From positions 280,800-344,799 of the forward strand of contig NZ_LNYA01000034.1 of the NCBI RefSeq assembly GCF_001467615.1: a stretch of 64,000 nt of DNA, read 5' to 3'. This document shows, one piece after another, positions 46,371-56,700 of the stretch. The notes under the pieces are model-generated. The model was not told the DNA's origin and searched no databases. It saw only the letters and a list, made by a program, of their open reading frames with translations. The DNA is from Legionella erythra. GTDB taxonomy: Bacteria; Pseudomonadota; Gammaproteobacteria; Legionellales; Legionellaceae. The position numbers were made by a program, and so were the translations under genes. Position 1 is the stretch's first letter. The number at the start of each line of letters is the position of its first letter.

Positions 46371-47042
46371 ATGAATGCTTTGAAATGCTCGTCGCTTTGT
46401 TTGCTTTTCTTTTTAACAGCCTGCGCCCCGCGGCACCATCAAGCCATTCAGGCGGGCTCACCGGATAGCCTTCACGGCGAGACGGCGTCAAACGGCATGC
46501 CATTAACAACCGATGAAGCGTCCACGCCGGCAACCAACGTATCGCCGGCAGAGCAGGCAAAACAGACCGCCAGTATTTCGTCCTGGGAATTATCCGGCGC
46601 CATGGCGGCCCGAGGTAAGAAAAAAAGCTGGACTGCATCCGTGAACTGGCTACAACATGGTCCTGGCAGTTATCAAATCCGCCTGTTTGGCCCTTTGGGC
46701 AGCGGAACCGTTATGATTGATAAAAAAGGCAGTGTAGTCACTTTGCGGGACGGGCCGAAAAAAGTATCGTCCAGCAGCGCAGATGCCTTGCTTCGCAAAG
46801 AAACGGGCATCGGCCTGCCTGTTGCCAATCTATATTACTGGGTGCGCGGTTTGCCTGCCCCCGGTGCCGTACAAACAGCGCAGCGCGATCCACACAACCG
46901 CCTCCTCCTGCTTCGTCAGGCCGGTTATACTATTCAGTACCTGGGCTATAGCGCTGTCGGTAAGGCGGCACTGCCAAGCCAAATCAGACTTCAAGGCCAT
47001 GACATCTTTATCAAGATGGTCATTAAGAAGTGGCGAATCTAA
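46371..47042 (+). CDS. lolB: Outer-membrane lipoprotein insertion protein LolB
   Basis: LolB receives lipoproteins from LolA and inserts them in the outer membrane. 223 residues. The signal peptide ends in a lipobox LTAC with C18 lipidated; the following residues (APRH) are compatible with outer-membrane retention. The core WELSGAMAARGKKKSWTASVNW and YWVRGLPAPG are the LolB pattern. The gene is divergent from coaD-ggt with 80 bp between. In many gamma-proteobacteria lolB is followed by ispE; here it is followed by tRNA-Gln and prs, the usual order with ispE missing. Confidence 0.88.
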   Translation: MNALKCSSLCLLFFLTACAPRHHQAIQAGSPDSLHGETASNGMPLTTDEASTPATNVSPAEQAKQTASISSWELSGAMAARGKKKSWTASVNWLQHGPGSYQIRLFGPLGSGTVMIDKKGSVVTLRDGPKKVSSSSADALLRKETGIGLPVANLYYWVRGLPAPGAVQTAQRDPHNRLLLLRQAGYTIQYLGYSAVGKAALPSQIRLQGHDIFIKMVIKKWRI

Positions 47043-47109
47043 TGATTGCTCTTAAAATGAGCAATAAAATGAAGAAATTGGCCTGTGAAAATAATTTCGC
47101 AGGTCATCG

Positions 47110-47138
47110 TTGACATTACCTCAATTTCTCTGCAAAAT
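47110..47138 (+). promoter_or_regulatory. Candidate promoter of tRNA-Gln
   Basis: TTGACA at 47110-47115 is a perfect -35 box, 17 bases before CAAAAT at 47133-47138 (4 of 6 to the -10 consensus). The tRNA starts about 60 bases downstream. Confidence 0.35.
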
Positions 47139-47199
47139 ACGCAGCACATTGCAGCGACAACTGCAGATGATTCATGGATGATTGAGAATCTAAGCATAT

Positions 47200-47274
47200 T
47201 GGGGTGTCGCCAAGTGGTAAGGCACAGGGTTTTGATCCCTGCATACCTAGGTTCGAATCCTAGCACCCCAGCCA
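47200..47274 (+). tRNA. tRNA-Gln (UUG)
   Basis: 75 bases including an encoded CCA at 47272-47274. Acceptor stem TGGGGTG pairs with CACCCCA at 47264-47270 with discriminator G. The anticodon stem CAGGG/CCCTG closes the loop TTTTGAT, giving anticodon TTG and hence glutamine. The T arm CTAGG-TTCGAAT-CCTAG is perfect. The TGGGGT start is typical of bacterial tRNA-Gln. It lies between lolB and prs, and reads in the same direction. Confidence 0.96.
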
Positions 47275-47423
47275 TTTTCTTGTTGATTCAAGTAAACAGA
47301 CGGCAGAAGATAACCGGGAAGGATGCGTTCACCGGATCGCTAAAATAATAATTATATCTTTCTGGCTGTCTTCTGCTATGTGTTTAAGTTAACTGATTAT
47401 AAACAATCGAAGGTTTCTTACAC

Positions 47424-48371
47424 ATGTCAACGATGATGATCTTTACCGGCAATGCCAACCCTGAACTGGCGCTTAAAATTGCCTCCCATTTACAAATTCC
47501 TATCGGCCAGGCCACAGTAGGCACTTTCAGCGATGGTGAAACCATGGTTGAAATTCTGGAAAATGTTCGCGGCCGAGACGTCTTTATTGTTCAATCCACC
47601 TGTGCACCGACCAATAATAACCTGATGGAATTATTGACCATGGCCGACGCTCTGCGACGCTCTTCCGCAGGCCGAATCACCGCAGTTGTTCCTTATTTTG
47701 GCTATGCCAGACAAGACCGACGTGTACGCTCTGCCCGGGTACCCATTACGGCCAAAGTCGTTGCCGACATGATGGCTTCTGTGGGAATTTGCCGGGTCTT
47801 GACCGTTGACTTGCATGCTGATCAGATCCAGGGTTTTTTCTACATGCCAGTTGATAACGTTTATTCAACACCTATTTTACTGGAAGACATCAAGCAGCAG
47901 AATCTCGCCAATCTCATGGTTGTTTCCCCGGATGTTGGTGGCGTGGTACGCGCCAGGGCCATGGCCAAGCGCTTAAATGACGCAGAATTATCCATCATCG
48001 ATAAACGACGCAGCGGCCCCAACAAATCAGAAGTTATGCACATTATTGGGGAACCAGCGGGCAGGAACTGCATTATCATCGACGACATCGTCGATACAGC
48101 CGGCACGCTCTGTTCTGCCGCCATGCATCTGAAACGCAATGGCGCCAACAGCGTTCGAGCATACATTACGCATCCTGTGCTTTCGGGACCAGCCGTCGAT
48201 AATATTATTCACTCCTCACTGGATGAAGTCGTGGTAACCGATACCATTCCTTTATCCCAGGACGCCAGGCAATGCAAGAAAATTCGGGTTGTCAGTTTAG
48301 CCGACATGCTGGCCCAGGCGATTAAGCGAGTCAACGTTGAAGAATCGGTGAGTTCTATGTTTGCAGAGTAA
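47424..48371 (+). CDS. prs: Ribose-phosphate pyrophosphokinase
   Basis: Makes PRPP from ribose 5-phosphate and ATP for purine, pyrimidine, histidine and NAD synthesis. 315 residues, the normal length. [17 protein letters not shown] opens the protein, [13 protein letters not shown] is the flexible catalytic region, [17 protein letters not shown] follows, and the PRPP-binding motif is [13 protein letters not shown]. It ends before the shared prs/fis terminator. Confidence 0.97.
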   Translation: MSTMMIFTGNANPELALKIASHLQIPIGQATVGTFSDGETMVEILENVRGRDVFIVQSTCAPTNNNLMELLTMADALRRSSAGRITAVVPYFGYARQDRRVRSARVPITAKVVADMMASVGICRVLTVDLHADQIQGFFYMPVDNVYSTPILLEDIKQQNLANLMVVSPDVGGVVRARAMAKRLNDAELSIIDKRRSGPNKSEVMHIIGEPAGRNCIIIDDIVDTAGTLCSAAMHLKRNGANSVRAYITHPVLSGPAVDNIIHSSLDEVVVTDTIPLSQDARQCKKIRVVSLADMLAQAIKRVNVEESVSSMFAE

Positions 48372-48383
48372 TAATGCAAATGC

Positions 48384-48424
48384 CCCAATAAAAAAGGAAG
48401 CCTTGAGCTTCCTTTTTTATTGGG
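48384..48424. terminator. Bidirectional terminator between prs and fis
   Basis: A perfect 18-bp inverted repeat (48384-48401 with 48407-48424) around a 5-base loop. The stem has an A run on the left and a T run on the right, so the same hairpin works as a rho-independent terminator on both strands, for prs and for the convergent fis. Confidence 0.85.
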
Positions 48425-48435
48425 TCTACTTAATC

Positions 48436-48717
48436 TTAATCACGTGTTCCAACGTATTTATCGTCAAAATAGCGACGTAATTTGGTGCGTAAAGTACCTC
48501 GACTAATACCCAACATAACCGCTGCACGAGATTGATTGTACTTGCAGTGTTCCATTACTGCACGAAACAGAGGCGTCTCTATTTCTTCCAAAACAAACTT
48601 GTACAGATCAACAGGATCAGTTCCCTTCAGCTCGGAGAAATACCTTTGCACTGATTGAGTTACGCTCTCGGCCAGTGACGCAGTTGTATCCCCGGCTTCA
48701 TTACTGATTGTTGTCAT
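48436..48717 (-). CDS. fis: Fis-family DNA-binding protein
   Basis: 93 residues from the ATG at 48717, which has a strong AAGGAGGAG site. The C-terminal half LFRAVMEHCKYNQSRAAVMLGISRGTLRTKLRRYF (key parts: NQSRAAVMLGI and RGTLRTKL) is the Fis helix-turn-helix. Fis bends DNA, shapes the nucleoid and tunes rRNA and virulence genes; Legionella typically has several Fis paralogues that repress effector genes. Usually fis follows dusB; here it stands alone opposite prs, so it is probably one of the extra copies. Confidence 0.92.
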   Translation of the reverse strand: MTTISNEAGDTTASLAESVTQSVQRYFSELKGTDPVDLYKFVLEEIETPLFRAVMEHCKYNQSRAAVMLGISRGTLRTKLRRYFDDKYVGTRD

Positions 48718-48862
48718 TATTATTAACTCCTCCTTTAAAAACATGAATCTTACCCAATTGGACAATTCCTGACAAGTAAAACAACTCAAAAATTGACGAT
48801 TAATCAGGACTTGCCGAGCAGGTTTAATTCAATTAAACCTGCCCTCAACCTATTGATAAGAC

Positions 48863-50317
48863 TTAGAATTTCATCATTGCAGGGTTAAATGGCTTGCCAT
48901 TTACAACAAGCTGTCCCTGATTCAGGCTGACTTCAACCACGTAGTCATTGCTTTGTTGTACCAGTAAGCCTGATTGAACCATGGCATTGATTTGCTGATC
49001 CGTTTGAGACGCAATCTGCTGCTCCATGTCCGGCGTTGCCGTGGATGCCGCATTTGGATCAGTGGCAGACGTGTCAGGGGTCGATGTGACCTGGGCAGAA
49101 CCAGCCGCCAATCGTTGTCTAACGGTTTGGCTGATAATCTGCTTCAGTACGGCACCTGGAACTTTCAAGCGGCCATTACCCTGAACTTTTTGCATCATCT
49201 CCACAGGATTATTATTGTCGCCTTTTGGCAGGGTTATAATCAGATTACCTTCAACCGTTCCCTCAGGCATGGTAAAGGTCATTTCTGAAATCTCAAACTC
49301 TGCACCACGGCTAAACAGCTTGGGAATTTCAGGCATGATAGCCATCAACGCCTGCTGTTTCTCAGCATCGGTTCCCTGCTGCATCTTATTGGCTTGTTCG
49401 TTTATACGTGCCAATGCATCTGCATCAAGATTACGTACGGCCATTTCAAGATTACCGGGACCATAGGTTTTGCCTTGGGCTACGATCTTGTCCAGTGAAC
49501 TTTTGAAATGAGAGTTAAACAGGCCGCTCTCAATGTCACTGCTGGTATTAATGTCCAGATCATTGAGTTCAAACAGCTTTTGCGTTTTATCCTGGATAAG
49601 CAGCGAAGGGAAAGACACACTGGCCTCACCAAGGAATAAACCGGAATCGGTACGATGCAGGTTGTATTCACTGGAAATCTCCCCCATCGTGGCAGTCACT
49701 TGATCTTTCACAAAGCTCATGCCTTCAATCGTGAGATCACCTACGACTTCATCCATGGAAGATGTCACATTGACGCTACTGCTCATGCCTTTCCAGTCAA
49801 ACTGCGAATTGCCTTGTTTGGCAATCAGTTTAAACTCGGGGATAGACATGTTCACTTTGCTGTTGTTCAGGTAATTGATCAACAGACTTAAATCCAGTTT
49901 GGGTTTGGTGGAGTCACCAGTAAAGGTGTTATTAAATTGCTCAGCATAGGTTTGTGGTAAGGTTAAATCCGTTTTAGCGTAACCTAATCCCAACTTGATC
50001 CCATTATCAGCAAATATAACCGGCCCATGATAGATGGTTAACGGCATTTGCATTTGGTAATCTTGGGCAGGCATGGTTTGCGGTTGACCATCAGCCCCTC
50101 TGACGATGCGCTCAGGAACATGTAAACGCCAGTTTAAGGTAGCCTGGGATTTAAACCAGCCTCTGTGGTATTCCGTGATATCGGCAAACAAGCCATTCGA
50201 CTGGTTAACGATATCGACGTTTTTTCTGACTGTATGTTCAGTGATAACGCCCATACCATAATATCCGCCAAGGACTAGAACGGCCAGGATAACCACTAAT
50301 CCTATGATTTTTTTCAT
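48863..50317 (-). CDS. DUF945 (YdgA-like) envelope protein
   Basis: 484 residues from the ATG at 50317 (GGAG 6 bases upstream). One N-terminal membrane segment or uncleaved signal (about 2-22, IIGLVVILAVLVLGGYYGMG), then a long beta-rich periplasmic part typical of YdgA. The pattern HRGWFKSQATLNW near residue 50 is the family's N-terminal motif. About 400-445 is a low-complexity serine, threonine, alanine and proline stretch (TSTPDTSATDPNAASTA), a likely flexible linker. Function unknown. Probably its own promoter upstream. Confidence 0.8.
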   Translation of the reverse strand: MKKIIGLVVILAVLVLGGYYGMGVITEHTVRKNVDIVNQSNGLFADITEYHRGWFKSQATLNWRLHVPERIVRGADGQPQTMPAQDYQMQMPLTIYHGPVIFADNGIKLGLGYAKTDLTLPQTYAEQFNNTFTGDSTKPKLDLSLLINYLNNSKVNMSIPEFKLIAKQGNSQFDWKGMSSSVNVTSSMDEVVGDLTIEGMSFVKDQVTATMGEISSEYNLHRTDSGLFLGEASVSFPSLLIQDKTQKLFELNDLDINTSSDIESGLFNSHFKSSLDKIVAQGKTYGPGNLEMAVRNLDADALARINEQANKMQQGTDAEKQQALMAIMPEIPKLFSRGAEFEISEMTFTMPEGTVEGNLIITLPKGDNNNPVEMMQKVQGNGRLKVPGAVLKQIISQTVRQRLAAGSAQVTSTPDTSATDPNAASTATPDMEQQIASQTDQQINAMVQSGLLVQQSNDYVVEVSLNQGQLVVNGKPFNPAMMKF

Positions 50318-50450
50318 TGTTATCTCCGTGTTAGTGACATCTTGCTGCAAAACTGCAATAAAAGATGCGGTAAGTAGTACCCGCCCTAATTAAAGCACGA
50401 GATACACTAACTAGCAAAGAAATAACAAAAAAAACCTCAACAAAATCAGA

Positions 50451-51752
50451 TCAGTTAACTTGTCTTATCGGCTTGCAATACGTTTCCTTCACAGTGAATG
50501 CCAGAATGAGCGCGATCAGGGAACACAGCGGCAGAATACGCAGACCCGCTTGAAAGTCACTTAACAGCAAGGTTTCGACATTAAAGGCCCGAGCACCGGC
50601 TGACAAATCTACCAGACGCCCCACCAGAGGCTGCATTAAAGCGCCAACAAAAATAGACGTCATGTTGGTAAAGGCAATGCAGGTACCGATTACTTTACTT
50701 TCCTGAATTTCAGTCGAAACCGCGTAAGCGATAGCCACGCCCGTGTTGGTAAGCCCAAACAGAAAAAACAGAACATAAGCCGTTGTCTTGTTCATGTCGG
50801 GGTAGAAAACAAACAAGGCCGTTAGCACCACCCCGCACAAGGCTGAAAAAATCATAAAGGGCTTACGGCGTCCCATGCGATCGGAGATCCATCCCGACAA
50901 TGGTCCGCTGATACCCCAGCCTATAAAAATAAGACCGGTTGCAAAGGCCGCTGCATGAGCAGAAAGACCGCGCCCGTATTGCAGGTAAGCTGGGCCAATG
51001 GCTTCGCCAATGACAGCCGTCGGGCCAAAAAGAAAACCCGCATACAAGGCATTAAGCCAGGTTTGCCGGTGGGATAAAATAATTTTCAGGCTTTCAAGGA
51101 TGCTGATGTGCGGTTGGGCTTTAATCTCACGGCGTTTCGTGCCTGGCTTGTCCTGAACGAATTGATACAAAAGACCGGCTAAAACAATAAACAGGAACGC
51201 GATAATCAGCATACTATGGCGCCAACCAACATTGGACACCAGAAACGATACCGGCGCTTCACCGGCCGCAGCCCCCAACATGCCCAGTGCCTGAGTTAAA
51301 CCGGACAGCAAACCCAACATGGCGGGCGGGAACCACGATGTCGCAAGACGCAGGGCACTGACAAATGCAAATGCGGCGCTAAAGCCAATCAGCATGCGCC
51401 CGACAGAGGCCATCATTAAACCGTCAGCCAAACCAAAAACCCCGCAGCCTAATGCGGTAATCAATGACATAACGGTTAAAATACCGCGAATACTCAAACG
51501 ATCGACAGTCAGGCCGACAGGAACCTGCATAATGATGTAAGGGATGTAAAAAGAGGCTGTCAGAATGCCAAAGCCGACCTCGTTTATGCCAAAATCAATC
51601 TGAAGGCTGCGATGCATAACACCAGGCGCTACCCTGGCGAGATAATCGGAAAAATAAAACGCGGCTGCCAACCCCCATACAATCCATGCAAAGCTCAGTT
51701 GACTGAAACGTCCTGATGATTCTGCATTTTGAGATACTGCTATTTTATTCAT
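50451..51752 (-). CDS. MFS transporter
   Basis: 433 residues from the ATG at 51752, twelve predicted membrane segments. The MFS signature loop between segments 2 and 3 is PVGLTVDRLSIRG and its pseudo-repeat between segments 8 and 9 is SGWISDRMGRRKPF. The first segment WIVWGLAAAFYFSDYLARVAPGVM is characteristic of a group of MFS proteins found in many copies in Legionella, which includes the Pht nutrient and Lbt siderophore transporters. The substrate cannot be deduced. Single gene, divergent from the SseB-like gene. Confidence 0.85.
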   Translation of the reverse strand: MNKIAVSQNAESSGRFSQLSFAWIVWGLAAAFYFSDYLARVAPGVMHRSLQIDFGINEVGFGILTASFYIPYIIMQVPVGLTVDRLSIRGILTVMSLITALGCGVFGLADGLMMASVGRMLIGFSAAFAFVSALRLATSWFPPAMLGLLSGLTQALGMLGAAAGEAPVSFLVSNVGWRHSMLIIAFLFIVLAGLLYQFVQDKPGTKRREIKAQPHISILESLKIILSHRQTWLNALYAGFLFGPTAVIGEAIGPAYLQYGRGLSAHAAAFATGLIFIGWGISGPLSGWISDRMGRRKPFMIFSALCGVVLTALFVFYPDMNKTTAYVLFFLFGLTNTGVAIAYAVSTEIQESKVIGTCIAFTNMTSIFVGALMQPLVGRLVDLSAGARAFNVETLLLSDFQAGLRILPLCSLIALILAFTVKETYCKPIRQVN

Positions 51753-51990
51753 AAATACACACTCGGTAACTGTATTCAGAAGCAAAGGGTCCCGACAGCC
51801 TCACTTCCTACCAACAGCAATTAGCTCAAAAAATTTACAAACCCAGGCACCCATTATACTGCTACAAATGTTTATTTCAACACCAGAGTGCCATGGAAAA
51901 CCTCGCTGTCGCCTTTGCGCCAAGAAGGTGGGGTATAATTATAGTTAATGAATCCGTATAATCGTTCCTTTCCTACAAACGTTGTATGTT

Positions 51991-52377
51991 ATGAATAGTC
52001 TCGAACTTGCCGTCAAAAATGCCCTCGCTTCACAAGGGGATAGTCAACAGGCGAACAAAGCCTACCTCGAATTTATAAAAGCCAATTTTATCATTCCAGT
52101 GGCCATTGATTCAGCACCTGACAACCCGGAAGTCCTCTTTCTTAATGAGGGTGAGCACACCTTTTTGCCAGTCTTTACCGACATGAGTTATCTTGATGCC
52201 TGGGCACAGGATATTCGCGATGCCATTCAGATTCTACGGCTTTCTGGTGTTGATTTGCTAAAGGGGATAGGCGAGGATGTGATTGTCTGTTTAAATATCG
52301 GCAGTGCGATTTACAAAGAATTCAACGCATCCGAGATAGCCAGGATGCGCAGTATGGTTTTAAAATTGTTCAAATGA
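51991..52377 (+). CDS. SseB-like N-terminal-domain protein
   Basis: 128 residues from the ATG at 51991. The segment YLEFIKANFIIPV, VLFLNEGEHTFLPVFTD and CLNIGSAIYKEFNASEIARM resembles the N-terminal domain of SseB family proteins (enhanced serine sensitivity), with no C-terminal domain. The function of the domain is unknown. Not related to the Salmonella secretion translocator of the same name. Followed by a short hairpin shared with the convergent gene. Confidence 0.65.
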   Translation: MNSLELAVKNALASQGDSQQANKAYLEFIKANFIIPVAIDSAPDNPEVLFLNEGEHTFLPVFTDMSYLDAWAQDIRDAIQILRLSGVDLLKGIGEDVIVCLNIGSAIYKEFNASEIARMRSMVLKLFK

Positions 52378-52379
52378 AA

Positions 52380-52397
52380 GGTGAGTCTGAACTCACC
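52380..52397. terminator. Hairpin between the SseB-like and LetE-like genes
   Basis: GGTGAGT at 52380-52386 pairs with ACTCACC at 52391-52397 around CTGA. It lies 2 bp after one stop and 9 bp after the convergent stop, but neither strand has a good T run after it. Confidence 0.5.
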
Positions 52398-52406
52398 CTT
52401 CGTGAT

Positions 52407-52790
52407 TTACGCGACCAGATCAAGCACCTGGTAACCAACAAAAGCTGACGCGGCGATAGCACCGGTAATGCGCAACACGTTTACCAGAAACGATTTATTG
52501 TGAATGGAAAATAAACCGTCATTGGCCGCTGCCGCAGCTGGCTTCTCTTCTTCATCCTTAGCGAAGGTGGTTGCGTCCAAATCATAGAGAGGCTCTTCGC
52601 CATAAAAGCCAGCCCACCAGCCTTCCTGCCATTGTTCGTATTCGCTCGTACCCTGACGGAATGGATTTTCCTGCTCGCCTAATTCGGCCAGCGCGCATTG
52701 ATACCCATCCGCATAGCACTCTTCAAGGTTAGGATGCTCAATATTAAAGCGCAATTTGATATCTGGTAATAAGGCTGAAGTATCGTTCAT
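52407..52790 (-). CDS. RMF-like protein resembling Legionella LetE, with membrane tail
   Basis: 127 residues from the ATG at 52790 with AGAGGG upstream. LRFNIEHPNLEECYADGYQC, then a segment NPF with WQEGWWAGFYGE: the GY-x2-A...NPF...W-x2-GW spacing recalls ribosome modulation factor. By memory it resembles the transmission-trait enhancer LetE of L. pneumophila, which helps the shift to the transmissive phase; this is not checked. The C-terminal end (about 104-127, VLRITGAIAASAFVGYQVLDL) is hydrophobic and could anchor the protein in a membrane. An acidic, alanine-rich linker joins the two parts. Confidence 0.55.
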   Translation of the reverse strand: MNDTSALLPDIKLRFNIEHPNLEECYADGYQCALAELGEQENPFRQGTSEYEQWQEGWWAGFYGEEPLYDLDATTFAKDEEEKPAAAAANDGLFSIHNKSFLVNVLRITGAIAASAFVGYQVLDLVA

Positions 52791-52992
52791 GTTCGTACCC
52801 TCTCTTAGTCTTCCTGTTACTTGAATGGTAGCAACTTCCGTACCATTGCCGGGGATTCGTGATTCAATCCACTTAAAAACTATTGTACGCCTTAGCAAAT
52901 CCTAAAAATAACAAGCGCCTCTAATTTACTATTTCTTGACAATATTATTAAAAATAATACAAATTGAATTCATAAGTGACTGATTTTACACA

Positions 52993-53640
52993 TTATGGCG
53001 CCAGGCGGCAACAAGTCCAGTCATCGCCTTGCTGACGATACAGCAGGCGGTCATGCAGCCTGTTATCCCGTCCCTGCCAAAATTCGATGGCCACGGGTTT
53101 GATTTTGTAGCCTCCCCAATTTTCCGGCCGAACGATGGGTTGTTGATGCAATTGCTCCATCAGGCGGTTAAAGGCAACCTCCAGTTCTTGCCGGGTGGCA
53201 ATCGGGCGACTCTGAGGAGAGGCCAGTGCGCTTAACTGACTGGCCTCTGGCCGGCTGGCAAAGTAAGCGTCAGACGTTTCCCGGCTGCTTTTTTCCACCG
53301 TCCCTCGTATCCTCACTTGCCGGGCCATTTCCGGCCAATAAAAATTCAACGCGGCAACCGGGTGTTTTTGCAATTGCACGGCTTTCGTGCTTTCGTAATT
53401 GGTATAAAAAATAAAACAACCATCTTCAATACCCTTAAGCAACACCACCCTTGAATCGGGCATGCCGTTTTCATCCACAGTGGACAGGACCATGGCCGTT
53501 GGATCCTGCTTCTCACTTGCAAGCACTTCATTAAACCATACCTGAAACTGCAGAAAGGGATCGCGTTCAATTTGTTGATCATCCAGTCTTAAATCCCCGT
53601 AATCCCGCCTTATATCCGCCAATGTACGCCAACCAGTCAT
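52993..53640 (-). CDS. pdxH: Pyridoxamine 5'-phosphate oxidase
   Basis: FMN enzyme that makes pyridoxal 5'-phosphate, the cofactor used by enzymes such as the threonine aldolase above. 215 residues, E. coli length 218. [25 protein letters not shown] is the FMN-binding start (key parts AMVLSTVD and SRVVLLKG), [30 protein letters not shown] and the C-terminal [15 protein letters not shown] are diagnostic. Divergent from the giant gene with 134 bp between. Confidence 0.95.
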   Translation of the reverse strand: MTGWRTLADIRRDYGDLRLDDQQIERDPFLQFQVWFNEVLASEKQDPTAMVLSTVDENGMPDSRVVLLKGIEDGCFIFYTNYESTKAVQLQKHPVAALNFYWPEMARQVRIRGTVEKSSRETSDAYFASRPEASQLSALASPQSRPIATRQELEVAFNRLMEQLHQQPIVRPENWGGYKIKPVAIEFWQGRDNRLHDRLLYRQQGDDWTCCRLAP

Positions 53641-53774
53641 GTTTACATCCCCTCATTTAATGCCTTCAAAAAAACCAGAATTTTCACTTAATTAACAAAA
53701 AGAAAGAGTATTAATCTTCACTTGAAACGCGACTTATATTATAACTGCAAACATGACCGTATCGGTAACTGCTT

Positions 53775-56700
53775 ATGATAGAACGATTTTTGCGCTTGTT
53801 GGATACGTTTAAGGAAAATGAGATTTCCAAGCTGTTGCGCAGCAATCGCGAATTGCTCATCGCCCAACTGAAAGGCCCTTACTTTTCAAAATTCGCACGC
53901 GATTATTTTGCCGACACCCAGGCAACGGGTGAACCCTACCTTGATTTCGCGGACGAACCACGCCGCATCGTCCAAATCAAACAACTCATTAACGCCCTGT
54001 ACCATGCCGAAATGGCTTTTATCGATCTGGAAAATGTCAACCTTCGCAATGGCAAGAACAGAACCGCTGATCTGAAGACGCTTTACTTTAATACAATCCA
54101 CCACGCTTACCAGGCCAGTTATCTTTTGACGCATGTCGATATTGATTTTATGGAGATTTTTGGCCATGAGATAGTGCAATTGCAACGCATTTTGCAACTC
54201 GTACAACGCCAGGCGGACGGGTATGAGAAGCGGGCTAATGATTGGGCTAATCGCATTTTGGATTTTCCCCTGAGTTATAACGCAGGCTGGTACGCAGGCA
54301 TTGCCGTTGATCAGATGAAACCCCGTGAGGAGGGTTTTGATTATAACTTTATCAGTAAGTTCAGCGCGAAACTCCCCGGCTATATTCAGGAATTACGTCT
54401 GTATCTTCATAATTATTCCGCAAAAATTTCCATTGAAGCACCGGAAATAAACGAGCAAAAATTACAGGAACTGCAGGAAAACGCGATTAAGATTATTTTT
54501 GCGCTCGATGATTTAAGAGAAAATAATTTTTTTATCGTATTTAAACTGCTGAAATACATCAGTATTGTCCGTCATATCATCAGCCTGACCACCAGCACGT
54601 TTCAGCAGATGGTGCAATTCAATGAGACATCGCAGACTGTCGTGCGTGATAACCTGGCCAAATTAAAATATGATTTGCTGCCGACATTATTTGCCTTGGC
54701 CGACCGCATTGAAGACGAAGCCCTGCTGCACCCAGGCACCCTGTCCAAACCGATGATGCAGCAAGTGAAACCACTTTATGATCTGCTTATCACGTATGCC
54801 CGAAAAGTGGTTAACTTTGAAGCCAGGGGCAAGGAATTGTTAGCACTGGAAGATACCCGGTTTCTTTATTTGCGTCTCGATGAAACGCACGCGCGGCTCA
54901 GCAAGACCAGAACGGCATCCATTAAAGCACAACGCCAGCAACAGGCCTTTAATGACTTCTATAATATCCTCGCCAAGCCGGAATATCAGGGGCTTCGTTT
55001 AAGCCAACTGCCTGAATCGGTCAAGAAGACATTAGCCCGGCATTACCGTTATATTCGGCCCATTATTGGCCACCATCACGTCGATTTAAGCAATGCCATT
55101 ATCCATGGTTTGACGCAAACCCCTGGCTGGTTAGGCACTTTTAAAAAGCCTGTTGACTGGTATTACAATTACGAAGGTACGGATAAAATCAGCTACCTTC
55201 TGACTAAAAAATCTACCCTGGCTGACCTGTTTGTCCGGGAAACCGTAACCGCCGCATTCCATAAAAAACTCAATCAAGCACTTTTGCAGCACGTGAATGA
55301 CCAGAGCAATCTGGTCTTAACGCCTTACCCTGGCGACAACCTGCTTAGGCTCAATGACAAAGCAGCTCTCGGTATCAAGGACGGGGGGCACGATCTTGAA
55401 TTTACCATTTCCGAGGCAGGCGATTGCCTTTTAAAGCAACCTGCCCCGTTAACAATCGACCAGGCGTTTTTGCTTGCTCAGCATTATGATCAACGGATAA
55501 TTGCCTTAACCCAGGCCCAGGAAGCCTATCGGCAATTCATGGTTGTTCTCGAGCAACAAGACGTGGCTGCGTTATCTGATATCACGGAGGAAGCGAGAAA
55601 AAAATTACAGCATCTCTATGCACGTTTTCAACCTTATTTTATGAATATCCTGGGGTCAGATGCCGGAAGTATCGCATTGGACAGGAAAATCATCACGTCG
55701 CTGACCGACAAAGCCCCTGTCTTGCCAATGACTATCAACGAATTAGCTTTGATGCAACTGGCAATTAACAGCGGCTTTGCTGCCATCCGAACGCGATGGA
55801 AAGTCTACCGCGATCATTACCTGAATGAAGGCAAGACGCGCTATGAAAAGGACGTGGAGTCAACACCGCTTGTGGTGATGACCCAGCATGCCAACAGAGC
55901 CCATTACCTCTTGAAGAAGGATAACTATTCAAGGCAGATAGCTGATTTTCGCAAATCGCTTTTTCAGTTCACTGCAGCCTTGAGTCTTTCGGCCAGACAT
56001 CATCTGCAGCCGCAAGAGAAGGGGATCCCTTTTCCCAAGCTTGAAAATAGGCAAACCTTACTGAGAGAGCCTCAGCAATTACTGAATATCAAGCGGCTTT
56101 TTAACGCCTTGTATTACCTTGAACAACTATTCATTCAACTCGAAAATCTCACTGACAAAAGCAGCGAATCCATGTATGTCTATCATCTGCTGCAAGTTTA
56201 TCAGGCCATTAACACCATCTATCATTTATCGCTTTCATTTTATAACGATCCCCACTCCCGCCTGGTGTGCCGCGATTTGATGATGAAAGCCCATGAATTG
56301 TATCAATTCACACACGACCAGGCGGAAGCTTACACCATGACTGCCCAAGAGGTGGAGCCCCAGGATAAAACCATTCATTACAATGGCTTATGGTATGCAC
56401 TCCAGGCCTTTATGGTGATCCCGGAGCATGTTGCCGCGCTAAATTATCAACAGTCCATTGCTGCTGATAAACTTAGCAAAATCCGTTTCAATACCAAACA
56501 AATTGCGGTGAATATTGAGAGGATTATCCATGATTCACATGCCTATTTCAGATTGTTGCTAGACACACCGGTCATGTATGGTCTGTTTATGGAGTTAAAA
56601 GCCAAATTAGCCCAGTTTTCGCAGGTATCTCATGACGCCGTCTTAAGTCATCTGGAAGAAATCAGTTCCAATGTATTCGCCCGCCTGTTAATGGAAACGG

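Noticed and set aside
53685..53716. CTTAAT and ATTAAT upstream of the giant gene, considered as a PmrA box
   Set aside because: Spacing is 23 bases and the second copy lacks the leading C; AT-rich chance is a better explanation.
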